Assembly: GCF_032118995.1 (NCBI RefSeq)
Contig: NC_092666.1
Coordinates: 7,080,501 to 7,144,500, forward strand
Source: Asterias amurensis
Taxonomy: Eukaryota > Echinodermata > Asteroidea > Forcipulatida > Asteriidae
DNA: 64,000 nucleotides
Direction of reading: 5' to 3'
Every line of letters starts with the position of its first letter. Positions within the stretch are counted from its first letter, which is position 1. Positions 54,173 through 64,000 of this stretch are shown here, in pieces. The translations under genes and the position numbers were made by a program. The notes beneath the pieces were generated by a model. The model was not told where the DNA came from. It saw only the letters and a program-made list of their open reading frames with translations, and made no database searches.

Positions 54173-54382
54173 ATGACGATGTTGTTGTCTTTGCTCACAT
54201 TGTTGAGTCTGCACTTTGCTTCTGTCATCACGGTGACATCATCCCTTGCACAAGGACCCCTTGAAGGAGGAGGCCTACCATCGCAACGAAGCACAGAGAA
54301 TATTGTGCCATCTCCAGTTGAGGATCAAGTACACGATGGAAAGATTCTTCGATATGACTTCTCATTTAACGATGTTGGAGCG
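54173..54382 (+). CDS. SIDT: SIDT exon 1 (residues 1-70)
   Basis: ATG at 54173, donor GCG/gtaag, phase 0. Encodes the signal peptide and ends [11 protein letters not shown]. An ATG 6 nt later is an alternative start. 54384-55545 is intron without other genes. Confidence 0.88.
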
Positions 54383-57300
54383 GTAAGATAATCAGTGAAC
54401 ATTATTATTATTTATTCGACCAATACAAGGTACAACAAACATTGAAACAAGTTACACTTACAGAACATTAACGTGAAAAAAAATAATTATAAAAAAGCAA
54501 GAAGTAAGGAAAATAAATACAGAATTAAATAAAGGAATTAGTAAGGTTAAATTAAATTTTATGAACCATTTTATATAGCTAGACATATTTTGTGTTTAGT
54601 CTAAAGGTAACATTTTTCACTAAAATTATAGATTATTTAAAATATCAACCAGCAAGGCTACGATTTGTCCCATCTTTGCAGGAGAATGAAGATGATGTAT
54701 ACTTTCATGAAATCAAAATATTATGTCATTGCGTATTGTAAACAAAAAGTTACGCGGCAGGAAAGGTGCCTGCAGGAATATTTGTAACTCGCAGATTTGG
54801 GGTATCGGAGGATATAAAATATAAACAGTGATAATTGAATCACCAAGGCGATGTTTAATTTTTAATAGTAATAATAATATTGATATGAGGGTTAAAACAA
54901 AAAAATTCCAAATATATTAGAAAGTGATATATAAGGCACATGGCTTCTTTAAACCTCTGTATTTTTTTCCCCAGAATGCTCAGTAGAATGTTCAGTCACA
55001 TGATTTGATCATCGTGATTTGTGAATCGAAATAGTGTTTGATGAAACTTTTTTGGTGGGAATTTTTTTGTTGTATATGGCCCCAACATTATTACATATTT
55101 TTTTAACTTGTAGAAATGCCTAAAATACTTTTTGCGTTGTACAAGTGCAACTAACCAGTCAGTGGAGCCTTCCGTGTTTCTACGTTTTGGTCAAGGGAGT
55201 CGGGAGACTCTTTGCTTGGCAGGTCAAACCACAAACATTTGATCTAGGGACTGTTTACATTGCGCACACAAAGAGGTAAAAGATTTGCCTCGATTTAAGG
55301 GACACCTTGAAAACAGGACGTCCTTCAATAATAATTGTTTTAATGTTTACAATTTTTTCTAGAGGTTCCTTCCGCTATAGTGGTGGAGACGATAGCAGAA
55401 CGAACCCTTACTACATGGTACAACAGTTTTTTTAATTATAAACTTTTAATTAAATAATTTTTCATTCCAGAAACCAACTTGTTCGTTTGTACATGCACAG
55501 TACCTTTAATTTGTCACTTAATTTGTACATGTTTCAATCCAACAGTCAAAGGGTATTCGTGTGACTGCCAGTAGCAAGCAAGCAACTTTGAATTATCCTG
55601 TGCTTTTTGTCGTCAGACAGCAAAAGAGTGTGCTTTCCTGGTCTGTGCCATATGTCATACAGTCCACGTAAGTACAGACATTACAGTAGAAGAAAAACGT
55701 AACATTAGCAGGCCTGGGGTAGATTTCACAAAGAGTTAGGACTAGTCCTAACTTAGGGACTAGTCCTAGGATATACAAAACGCGCAGCTAGTCCTTTAAG
55801 TTAGGAGGAGATAAGACTAGTCTTAACTCTTTGTGAAATCAACCCCACATACTTCACGGAGGCAATGAAGGCGATTGCCTTGGTGCCCTTGAAATGCTCC
55901 AGTACAAATTTACAATTTCCTCATATAATAGGGTGCCCTTTACCAAGGAGAAAATGCCTCGGGGCACTTGCCCTTTCAAAAACGAAGAACACAGGCCTGC
56001 ATTTAAAGGAACACATTGCCTTGGATCGGTCGAGTTGGTCTTTGAAAAGCGTTTGTAACCGTTTTTTATAAAATGCATATGGGTAGAAAGATGTTGTAAA
56101 AGTAGAATACAATGATCCACACAAACATGCCTCGAAATTGCGTGGTTATCCTTTTACGTCGTCGACTAACACGTCGGCCATTTATGGGGGTCAAAAATTT
56201 GACTCCCATAAATGGCCGACCATGTTAGTTCGCACAGTAGAAGGAAAACCACGCAATTTCGAGGCAAACTTGTGTGGATCATTGTATTCTACTTTTAAAA
56301 CATCTTTCCAACCATATGCATTTTATAAAAAACGGTTACAAATGCTTTTGTTTTGACCAACTCGTCCGATCCAAGGCAACGTGTTCCTTTAAGGGCAATC
56401 AGAGATACTATAGTAAATAACTGTTTTACACTTTTAGTAACAATTCAAGTAAGATTTCAAGTAAAAATTCACTCTGCATGGCGTTTTCAACCGAAAGTAA
56501 AAACACTCCTGATCTATGATACTATATGCATTGATCCCTTTGACGTCACCAGTGGCTAGAAAAAACATGGTCAGCGTTTGAAACACACACATTTATAAAC
56601 AAACTCACCCAAACCCCCATTTACATTGAAAACAACACATGAATCTTACATTTAAATAAAAAATTTAAACACAGTATAGTAATGTTTCTGTCGGAATCCA
56701 TGGCAGATTTTCCCTTCACAGTGATCCGCTGGCCATATGCCAGTATACAATTGTTGCACGCTGTGATGGGATCCTGGCGTTTTGTACACCCGAGGGGGCA
56801 AATGGCACCCGAGGCGAAGCCGAGGGTGCCATTTGCCAACCGAGGTACCTTGGTTACATTGTTATTCCTCAGATTCTCAAAGTTCTGTTGTCATCTTCAA
56901 ACATTATTACGACGGAGTAATGCATAGTTTAATCATGGTTTAAGAAGCAGTCGACCAGTTCAAATAAGAAACAATTCTTCACCTGTTCCCTCGAACCTGC
57001 GTGTGTTTCGTACACATCACTGGAAATCGACCAACGGTGGGAACGATCAAGGTGATGCACACCGGTTAACGTCACTTTCCATGTTACCCGACGCGCTGTG
57101 CATTACGCGTAGTGCGCATCCTTTGCCATGGTACATCTGTTTTTGTTGCACACCACGTGATTGGTTCTCGACCAATCAAACTTCACAATTTGTTACCGCG
57201 GTATAACAATTTAACAGGTTAACAAGCCAAACGACCAGTCAGAATTCTCACCGCCAAGTGGTCTGACTGGCTGGTTAATATTTTATTTTATTGGACGTGT

Positions 57301-59043
57301 AGCTAATGTTTGGTGTTTTATGTTTTGTCAAAAGGTACACCTACCAGGAGGTTAGTCACACGTTGTGTCCAGAGAACGGTTTCACCAGCAGCCCAACGCA
57401 GAATGTTACCGTTGAAGTAGCAACATCGTCAACTAAGAGTGTGGACTTCTTTCTCTTAGTAGAAAGCATTGACAAATTCAATCTCAGGTACATAACAAGA
57501 ATATATAAGAACAAGAATAAGAATAATATCTACTGGGCAACCTTGGTAGTCTAGTTGGTAAGACACTGCCCTAGAATTCCAAGGGTCCTGGGTTCGAATC
57601 CCACCCGAGTAACATGCCTGATATTTTTATACAGGACTCGGGAAAGTACTGAGTATACAGTGCTAACACACATCGGTGTATGGGTAAAAACCCCAAAAAA
57701 CAAAATGAATAAGAATATAAGAGTTAGTGAATAACAGTGTTCGGACCCGGTCCTCACTGCGTGGTAACAACGGGGTTGGTGGCTGGCGCTGTTAACGGAT
57801 CGAGCCGGAGCCGGAGGCGAGGTCCGTTAACAGCGCCAGCCACCACCAAGTCGCACTGGTCATTCAGGCTTACTCATTCAGGCTTACTCAAAATAATAAT
57901 CATAATAAAAATAATAATATAAGATTTGAGGCATTGCATGGTGAGGTATCAATATATATTTGGTTTGCGGTAACACCATGTGTGTATCTACTTGCCAGGT
58001 AGAGTTTGTTCTTAGAGAACTGTCTTGCTTTATTCTACTACTGCGGAGTAGATGTTCGGGGGTTTGGGAGACTTCTCAGTTCTGAAAAGAACTGTCCTGC
58101 TATTCTTGAATTGGTATCAACGTTTCGACTACCTTGCTCTAGTCATCGTCAGGAGACTCCTGACGATGTAGTCTCCTGACGATGACTAGAGCAAGCTAGT
58201 CGAAACGTTGAGACCAATTCAAGAACTGACTCCGCGGTAGTGCAGTTAATCACGATCCGATAAGCTAAAGTAGTAGTCCCAGCCTATTTTCTATACCATC
58301 CGCCCGCCCTGGTAATAGTTAAAAAGCAGGACAGTTCTTTTCAGAACTGAGAAGTCTCCCGCACCCCCAAACAATCTACTCCGCAGTAGTAGAATAAAGA
58401 AAGACAGTTCTCTAAAGAACAAAACTCTACCTGGCAAGTAGATACACACATGGTGTTACCGCAAACCAAATAAAAGTAATAATAATATGCAGTTCTTATG
58501 TAGCACTTTATCTACTACTCCTTATTGGCATCACAAAGGGCTCAGTGGTTTCCCTAGAAGGTATGTGGAGTGTTTTTTTATGAGACCTATTACTTTTACA
58601 TAGCACTGTGACTGGTTTACAATGTTCCTCGGTGCAATAACCTATCCTTCTGAAAGTTTGTATTTTATACTCGGCGCCTTGAGTACCTTGTTTGGTAGAT
58701 ACGTGCGCTATTTAAGACTTTGATACTACTACTACAATATGCAGCCAATATGCCAGCCATTTCATTTAGGATGATGTCAACTTGCAGTATATGCAGGTAT
58801 CCAAGGTTTTATTACGATGTAGATTTAAAATAGTTGATGAGCATGTTTTTTTTATTCTTCTTTTTACTTTCTCAGGACAAATGAACCCAAGACTTTCACG
58901 GTTAGCCCATCCAAACCAGAGGTAAAATTACAAGTTTATTAATTAATCATTCGTTATTAGTGATGGTGAAGTGTATCCTTGTTTTCTAGTATTCAAGAAA
59001 CACATAAACGTGGTCAAGTTTCTTTAATAAGGCAGCTAAACTT

Positions 59044-59110
<67 letters not shown>

Positions 59111-62100
59111 AACATGCTTCTTAAATGCAACTGGGCCCAATTTCATGGCTCTGCTTACCGTAAGCACAGAATCTGCGCTTACGGAAGCAGGGAATTCTGT
59201 GCTTACGGCAAGCGTATTTCAAGGGTTATCGGTGAATTTTGGCTTCTGCGCGTGCATACTCCACCATTACTAGGCAAGTGCAGATATTCTGCGCTTGCAT
59301 GTAGAAGCGGGGACTTGTGATCGTAAGCGCAGAATTCGGCGGTAAGCACAGCCATGAAATTGGGCCCAGGTGAGGCTTTATTCCTCCCATGTATATAATG
59401 TTGGGAATACTTAATGGACACTTGTATGACTTTATATGTTTTGTTTTTAGATGGAATATTTTTTTTTTTGGGGGGGGGGGGGAATTTGTTGTAATCGAAC
59501 GTATGCAGGCTTCAATTTTATTTCAAAGAATTAAATAAGTGGAGAGTATTGGTAAGGTAAATGCACTGTGATCAGTATTATATTTAGGTACTGTTTTTGA
59601 AACCTAAATAGTTGTACTTTGAAAATGCGTTTAATTTGGTTGCACAAGCAATTGGTTGGGGAATGTGTTTAATTCGGGAACATACGTGCATATTGTGGTT
59701 GGGTGGTATAACACACAGGGTGTGGAATAAGCCCAACACTCCTGCATTTTTACATCAATAGACCGATCCATTAGGCTCCGCCCTCGGGGCACGTGTGAGC
59801 AAGAACACGAGCGCCTCTCCAATGCCATTCTGCACAACTCTGCCGCGCACGCCAAGCATACGCGCAGGCATGTCGGACCTTAATTTGTCTTACTTTTGGT
59901 TGCGATATGGGTAATGGGGCGGGGCTTAATGGATCGGTCTATTATTCTATGATTCAGTCAGTTGCTAATTGTAATTATGTTGTAATTATATTGGAGACTG
60001 TTGTGCCCTAATAGAGGACCTCAACCACTCAACTACATCGCCGTGATCGGTAGAGATACAATGGCTGAAATCATGAACCTTCCAAACTTGATGAGGGATA
60101 AACACCTCTAGCATGACGTTGTGCATGGAATCTCGATTGCGACCGCTAAATGATGATGATGATTGTAATTATAACCCAATGTTTTTGTTTTGTACAGTAC
60201 TATACGTATAGTTTCTCTAAAGGTGTTGAGTCTATGATCGTCAAAGCTACATCGTCCTCAGATATTTGCACAGTGGTATCAGTTCAACCTGCACAGGTAA
60301 TCAATTCTAAAAACTTTGACAAAACTTTGTCGGACCTATATAAGCTAAAGTTGTAGTTCCAGCCAATTTTCTATACCTTCCCCCAGAAAAAATGCCCCAC
60401 ACAGTATCCTGGCGATGACTAGAGCAAGCTAGCCGAAACATTGAGACCAATTTAAGAACTCACTCCGCGGTAGTGAAGTGAATAACTGTCCCCAGCCAAT
60501 TTTCTATACCTTCCGCCCAGGTAGTAGTAAACAAGTAGGATAGTTCTCTTTAGAACTGAAAAGTCTCTTGAACAATCAGATAAATCTACTCCACAGTTGT
60601 GGAATATAGAGAGACAGTTCTCTAAATGACAAACTTTACCTGGAAAGTAGATACACACATGGTGTTACCGCAAACCAAATATATACATTGATACCTCACC
60701 ATGCAATGCCTTTAATCATAAATAACCCAGACTCATCAATAAGTCTTATAGGGGAAGTTGATTGGCCATAACAAATAGTGGTAAATAGATAGTAGTTCCT
60801 GCTTCTTTGTATGGACGATGTGACCTGTGACATCACATGTTTCCAAAAGAGCCACAGAGCCTGGACTGCCTGCAGGCACGATTTGTACACAACCCTATGG
60901 AAGAAAACATAAAATCTTATATTTTATGGAGATTGCACTGTCTAATTCTTATCAACTTTTATGATGAAAAGGGGCACATCTCAAAACGTGTCCCGCTTTT
61001 ACTTTTATAATTCTTGGATTTATGTGGAAATTATGACACAAAATGTCAACTTTCCCATATGATCTGTGCAGTATTGTGCCTGCCAGAATACTTGAAGAAT
61101 GCACAAGGTCACGCTTATTGTAAAAAAACGTCTGTATCTACAGAGTGAAAAGCAACACACAGAACAACTGTACCAAGTTCATACCTAAAAGCCGGTTTAT
61201 AGTCGGTCGCACGGATGATCATAAAAAAACACAGTTCATATGCCTCAGCGATGACTATTAACTGTGTTTTTTAGGATCGAGCGTCAAGGTTTCCATCGCG
61301 TGACCAACTATAAACCAGCCTTTGCAGGCAGGGCTGTACACTAACAGGAAGTTGCTGGTACAATAGCTTGCTTGTAGGCCTATACATTTTTTATTGCTTG
61401 GGTCATTGTTATTTTTGCAGGCAGAGTAATCTTTCTGATTTAGTAGGCCTACTTGATTTGAATGAGTCCAATTCAAGGACTGACTCAGCTGTAGTGCAGT
61501 TAATTACGATCATATAAGCTATAAAGTATTGTAACACCCCTTACAAATACTCTGCCTGCCCTTTTCATTGGTTTAGAGCGTGTCACATGATATGTCTTAG
61601 TTTGCCGAGTGATAGTGCATCGTTTGCCGTGTGATTGCAAATAATAATAAAAAATTAACCCTGAAGAAACTGCATCAAACTAATAATGAAGTACTGTGAT
61701 TTATTAAATTTGTAGCATTGTTCAAAATATTATTGGTTAATTGTATGTCTTTATGTGTTTTAAACAGTGCCCAGTTTATGACCAGCATGGCAATGTGGAA
61801 TTTGTGGGCCAATATCAAACCATCACAAAGCAGGCAGCTATCACAGTACAGGTAATAATGTGCATAATGTTTCAACCTGCGGATAAATTAAAAGACACTA
61901 GACACTATTGGTAATTGTCAAAGACCAGTCTTCTCACTTGGTGTATCTCAACGTATGCATAAAATAACAAACCTGTGAAAATTTGAGCTCAGTTGGTCGT
62001 CGAGGTTGCAAGATGATAATGGAAGAAGAAAAAAAACACTGTTGTCACACAAAGTTGTGTGCTTTCAGATGCTTGATTTCGAGACCTCAAAAATCTAATT

Positions 62101-62510
62101 CTGAGGTCTTGAAATCAAATTCGTGGAAAATTACTTCTTTCTCGAAAACTACATTGCTTCAGAGGGAGCCGTTTCTCACAATGTTTTATACCATCAACCT
62201 CTCCCCATCACTTGTCACACAAGTAAGGTTTTATGCTAATCATTATTTTGAGTAATTACCAATAGTGTCCACTGCCTTAAAATAATTGTTCTTCTCTAAC
62301 CCCATACCATGTGTGGCTTTTAACCGTGTTTGGGCCTGAGCAAAAACAAATTTAAAGAAAAAGTTGTTATTTATTAATATTTGCTTGTTCTTTATATTTT
62401 TGTACAGAGGAGTTACTACCCTGATGGCAATTTTTTTGTGGTTGTCGTCGTTCAGCCTACAGATAACGACTGTTCTGGACACGCTGTACCTTATGTCCCA
62501 ATAATAAATA
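54173..62510 (+). CDS. SIDT: SID1/SIDT-family transmembrane protein, N-terminal seven exons (gene continues past window)
   Basis: SID1-family proteins are multipass membrane proteins. Nematode SID-1 imports dsRNA, and vertebrate SIDT1/SIDT2 act in lysosomal or plasma-membrane RNA and lipid handling (known). Seven exons with canonical sites and consistent phases give 272 residues: a signal peptide ([20 protein letters not shown]) and the start of the beta-rich ectodomain. Family signatures: [69 protein letters not shown] and KQAAITVQ, then [16 protein letters not shown]. One N-glycosylation sequon (NVT) is in exon 3. The transmembrane part lies beyond 64000. The start at 54173 is the ATG that begins the signal peptide. 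SIDT1 versus SIDT2 cannot be decided. Confidence 0.93.
55546..55667 (+). CDS. SIDT: SIDT exon 2 (residues 71-110)
   Basis: Acceptor 'ccaacag', donor 'gtaagt', 122 nt. Encodes [20 protein letters not shown] and on to PYVIQS. Confidence 0.93.
55728..55845. mobile_element. Family C-type MITE
   Basis: 'gtagatttcacaaagagttagg' faces 'taactctttgtgaaatcaacc'; several 'gactagtcctaactta' units lie inside. Confidence 0.7.
56003..56392. mobile_element. Family D palindromic MITE with TTAA flanks, in SIDT intron 2
   Basis: TTAA at 56003-56006 and 56389-56392. Ends 'aggaacacattgccttggatcgg' / 'ccgatccaaggcaacgtgttcct'. Centre 'ggggtcaaaaatttgactccc'. Confidence 0.88.
56778..56845. repeat. Hairpin with GAGGCGAAGCCGAG loop
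   Basis: 'ggcaaatggcaccc' pairs with 'gggtgccatttgcc' across the loop 'gaggcgaagccgag'. Joins the start of family G (56838-57215). Confidence 0.7.
56838..57215. mobile_element. Repeat family G
   Basis: Second copy of the 39833-40165 element ('tcgaccaacggtgggaacgatcaaggtgatg', 'gtttcgtacacatcactgg'), ending 'caatttgttaccgcggtataaca'. Confidence 0.7.
57335..57487 (+). CDS. SIDT: SIDT exon 3 (residues 112-161)
   Basis: Acceptor 'gtcaaaag', donor 'gtacat', 153 nt. Encodes [20 protein letters not shown] and on to DKFNL. Confidence 0.92.
57535..57698 (+). mobile_element. tRNA-derived SINE, second family
   Basis: Copy of the 19968-20130 element: 'ggtagtctagttggtaagacactg', 'gggttcgaatcccacccgag', 'gggaaagtactgagtatacagtgc'. 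Begins ~50 bp after exon 3. Confidence 0.8.
57776..57848. repeat. Perfect 22 bp inverted repeat around a GC-rich loop
   Basis: 'ggtggctggcgctgttaacgga' is perfectly mirrored by 'tccgttaacagcgccagccacc', with the loop 'tcgagccggagccggaggcgagg'. Confidence 0.85.
57955..58475. repeat. Family F large inverted repeat
   Basis: 57958-58140 is the inverted form of 58150-58470. 'gcggtaacaccatgtgtgtatctacttgcc' at the left faces 'ggcaagtagatacacacatggtgttaccgc' at the right. The centre is 'cgtcaggagactcctgacg'. Confidence 0.8.
58876..58921 (+). CDS. SIDT: SIDT exon 4 (residues 163-177)
   Basis: Acceptor 'tttctcag', donor 'gtaaaa', 46 nt. Encodes [15 protein letters not shown], matching the family's 'F..SPS.P' segment. 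Confidence 0.9.
59046..59109. repeat. (CAA)n microsatellite, ~21 units
   Basis: Uninterrupted CAA run in SIDT intron 4. The poly-Gln frame across it is not a gene. Confidence 0.95.
59132..59369. mobile_element. Family B MITE, best copy
   Basis: Inverted ends 'tgggcccaatttcatggctctgcttaccg' (59132-59160) and 'cggtaagcacagccatgaaattgggccca' (59340-59368), each extended by imperfect pairing. Non-coding. Confidence 0.85.
59757..59942. mobile_element. Family H MITE
   Basis: Inverted ends 'aatagaccgatccatta' / 'taatggatcggtctatt'; inner 'ggctccgccc' / 'ggggcggggct'. Confidence 0.75.
60198..60296 (+). CDS. SIDT: SIDT exon 5 (residues 178-210)
   Basis: Acceptor 'ttgtacag', donor 'gtaatc', 99 nt, phase 0 at both ends. 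Encodes [20 protein letters not shown] and on to VQPAQ. Confidence 0.93.
60330..60690. repeat. Family F repeat
   Basis: 'gagcaagctagccgaaacattgagacca', 'gatagttctctttagaactgaaaagtctc', ending 'gtagatacacacatggtgttaccgcaaacc'. 60691-61767 is intron; 61193-61315 has an inverted pair 'gccggtttatagtcggtcgca' / 'cgcgtgaccaactataaaccagcc'. Confidence 0.7.
61768..61851 (+). CDS. SIDT: SIDT exon 6 (residues 211-238)
   Basis: Acceptor 'ttaaacag', donor 'gtaata', 84 nt. Encodes [20 protein letters not shown] and KQAAITVQ, the strongest family signature here. Confidence 0.95.
61890..62280. mobile_element. Family A foldback MITE in SIDT intron 6
   Basis: 'aaaagacactagacactattgg' to 'accaatagtgtccactgcctta', starting 40 bp after exon 6. 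Confidence 0.8.
62408..62510 (+). CDS. SIDT: SIDT exon 7 (residues 239-272)
   Basis: Acceptor 'tttgtacag', donor 'gtaagt', 103 nt, ends in phase 1. Encodes [20 protein letters not shown] and on to VPIIN. No later exon is identified before 64000. Confidence 0.92.
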
Positions 62511-62537
62511 GTAAGTTTGATATAATCTCTCTACTGT

Positions 62538-62922
62538 AAAGACACTGGACACCTTTGGTAATTACTCAAAATAATTGCTAGCATAAAAACTTACTTGGTA
62601 ACGAGCAATGAAGAGCTGTTGATAGTATAAGACATTGTGAGAAACGGCTCCCTCTGAAGTAGCGTAGTTTTTGAGAAAGAAATAATTTCTCACTAAAATA
62701 TTTGAATTGAATTCGATACCTCAGCTGAGGTCTCGAATTCAAGCATCGTGAAAGCACACAACTTTGGCAACAAGGTTTTTTTTCCTTCCATAATTATCTT
62801 GCAACTTCGACAAACAAATGAGCTCAAATTTTCACACGTATGTTATTTTATGCATAATGTTGATTCACACCAAATGAGAAGACTGGTCTTTGACAATTAC
62901 CAAATGTGTCCAGTGCCTTTAA
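62538..62922. mobile_element. Family A foldback MITE
   Basis: 'aaagacactggacacctttgg' to 'accaaatgtgtccagtgccttta', starting 28 bp after exon 7. Confidence 0.8.
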
Positions 62923-62961
62923 ATGGTTTGTAGCCAAACTGGACTCAATCTCTGGTAGCAA

Positions 62962-63350
62962 AGTAATAATAATAATAAACTACAGCATTTATAAGGCGCA
63001 CTTTACTGAAAAGGAGAAACATTCAAAGGCGCCGGTCAAGTTTTGTCAAGATGTTGGAAAGCAAGCAAGAATAAGTGTGTTTTGAGTTTCTGCTGGAAGA
63101 GAGTGATGTTGTGTATTTGTCTGAGGTAATCCGGAAGTGAGTTCCAGAGTCTTGGTGCTATGTTGGAGTAAGCCCTGTCCCCATAACTGACCAGTCGAGT
63201 TCGAGGAACATGGAGCGTATTTCTGATAGATCTTAGACCTGGTCTAGTTGTACGGGGTGTCAAGAGATCGTGTATGTAGGGTGGAGCTGAACCATGTAGT
63301 GCTTTGAATGTGAGTATGATGATTTTGAAGTGAGGGTGAGTCCCAATCAT
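62962..63350 (-). mobile_element. CR1/L2-like LINE 3' fragment, minus strand
   Basis: The minus-strand frame (63036-63350) encodes a reverse-transcriptase C-terminus (IILTFKALHGSAPPYIHDLL, APRLWNSLPDYLR). The 3' tail 'cagtaaagtgcgccttataaatgct' with (TTA)n ends at 62962. 5'-truncated, inactive. Confidence 0.85.
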
Positions 63351-63518
63351 GACTTATAAACTTACATGCAGGGTTAATTTTTCAGAAATTATATCCCTCT
63401 TTGTACGTAGCAAATGAATTCGGCCACTCTGGGAATTCTTGAGTTGCAGATCGGAACTAATATTTAGCATACATGTATTGTTAACAAGTAGGATTTGAAA
63501 CTGTGCATTGTGGGAATA

Positions 63519-64000
63519 TATAATATGGAAAGGTTTTGCGGTAACACCATGTAATGACTATCTCTAAATGAGATGGGGTGGTTCTGAAAAGAACTGTTGG
63601 TTTCAACTTGACGTTTCGATCAGTATGCTCTGATCGTCTTTTGGAGATTGCACAGAGACCACTATATACTTGTATAGAAAGGTTTTGCGGTAACACCATG
63701 TAATGACTATCTCTAAATGAGTTGGGGTGGTTCTGAAAAGAACCGTTGGTTTCAACTTGACGTTTCGATCAGTATGCTCTGATCGTCTTCTGGAGATCGC
63801 ACGGAGTACACTATATATAGAAGGGTTTGCGGTAACACCATGTTATGACTATCTCTCAATGAGTTGGGGTGGTTCTGAAAAGAACCGTTGGTTTTAACTC
63901 AACGTTTTGATCAGTATCCTATGGTCTGATCGTCTTCTGGAGAATTCTCCAGAAGACGATCAGAGCATACTGATCCCAACTCATTTAGAGATAGTCATTA
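63519..64000. repeat. Family F-related tandem repeat, ~155 bp unit, three copies to window end
   Basis: Units start 'ggttttgcggtaacaccatgt' at about 63531, 63682 and 63825. Each contains 'ggtggttctgaaaagaac', 'ttcaacttgacgtttcgatcagtatgctctgatcgtctt'-type sequence (e.g. 63600-63640) and a 'ctatatat' end. After 63945 the sequence turns back in inverted orientation. Confidence 0.85.

Noticed and set aside
55362..55430. Possible extra SIDT exon after 'ttttttctag'
   Set aside because: In the phase left by exon 1 it hits a stop, and exon 1 joins directly to the conserved exon at 55546 with the expected sequence.
58979..59320. Poly-glutamine protein
   Set aside because: Translation of the (CAA)n microsatellite followed by a family B MITE.

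Overview
This is a eukaryotic (metazoan) window with intron-rich genes and very dense transposon-derived repeats. The two recognisable host genes are clear animal orthologues. The repeats (tRNA-Leu-derived SINEs with LINE-type tails, CR1/L2-like LINE fragments, large TTAA-bounded foldback MITEs) fit a marine deuterostome. An echinoderm, perhaps a sea star, is my best inference, but nothing here proves it.

Layout. 1-9.1 kb: repeats, a CR1/L2-like reverse-transcriptase fragment lying between two copies of a ~340 bp duplication that carries a candidate exon, and a ~120 bp minisatellite with dimeric higher-order structure (6.3-7.4 kb). 9,112-19,822: a complete, very young Ty3/gypsy LTR retrotransposon. 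Its 1,426 bp LTRs differ at one site that I found. It has a tRNA-Leu primer site, two small membrane-protein ORFs before gag, a gag-pol -1 frameshift signal (GGGAAAC plus a predicted pseudoknot), a full pol, and a two-finger C2H2 zinc-finger ORF in the env position behind a splice-acceptor-like tract. 20,991-22,181: an unrecognised 396-codon plus-strand reading frame.

27,056-49,488 (minus): PPP2R1-type gene for the PP2A 65 kDa scaffold (A) subunit. I resolved thirteen exons with consistent splice sites and phases; only the last few codons are missing. Introns hold nested MITEs, SINEs and LINEs. Intron 3 holds partial tandem duplicates of the end of exon 3 and the start of exon 4. 51.9-52.7 kb (minus): another non-LTR reverse-transcriptase fragment with one in-frame stop. 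54,173-62,510 (plus): the first seven coding exons of a SID1/SIDT-family gene (signal peptide and start of the ectodomain), which continues past the window.

PPP2R1 and the SIDT gene are divergently arranged with ~4.7 kb between their start codons. Nothing suggests they act in one pathway: one scaffolds a Ser/Thr phosphatase, the other belongs to a family of RNA/lipid-handling membrane proteins. The biologically richest element is the LTR retrotransposon with its extra ORFs. Next come the abundant near-perfect hairpin elements, which could yield dsRNA if transcribed, and the exon-fragment duplications inside the PP2A gene.
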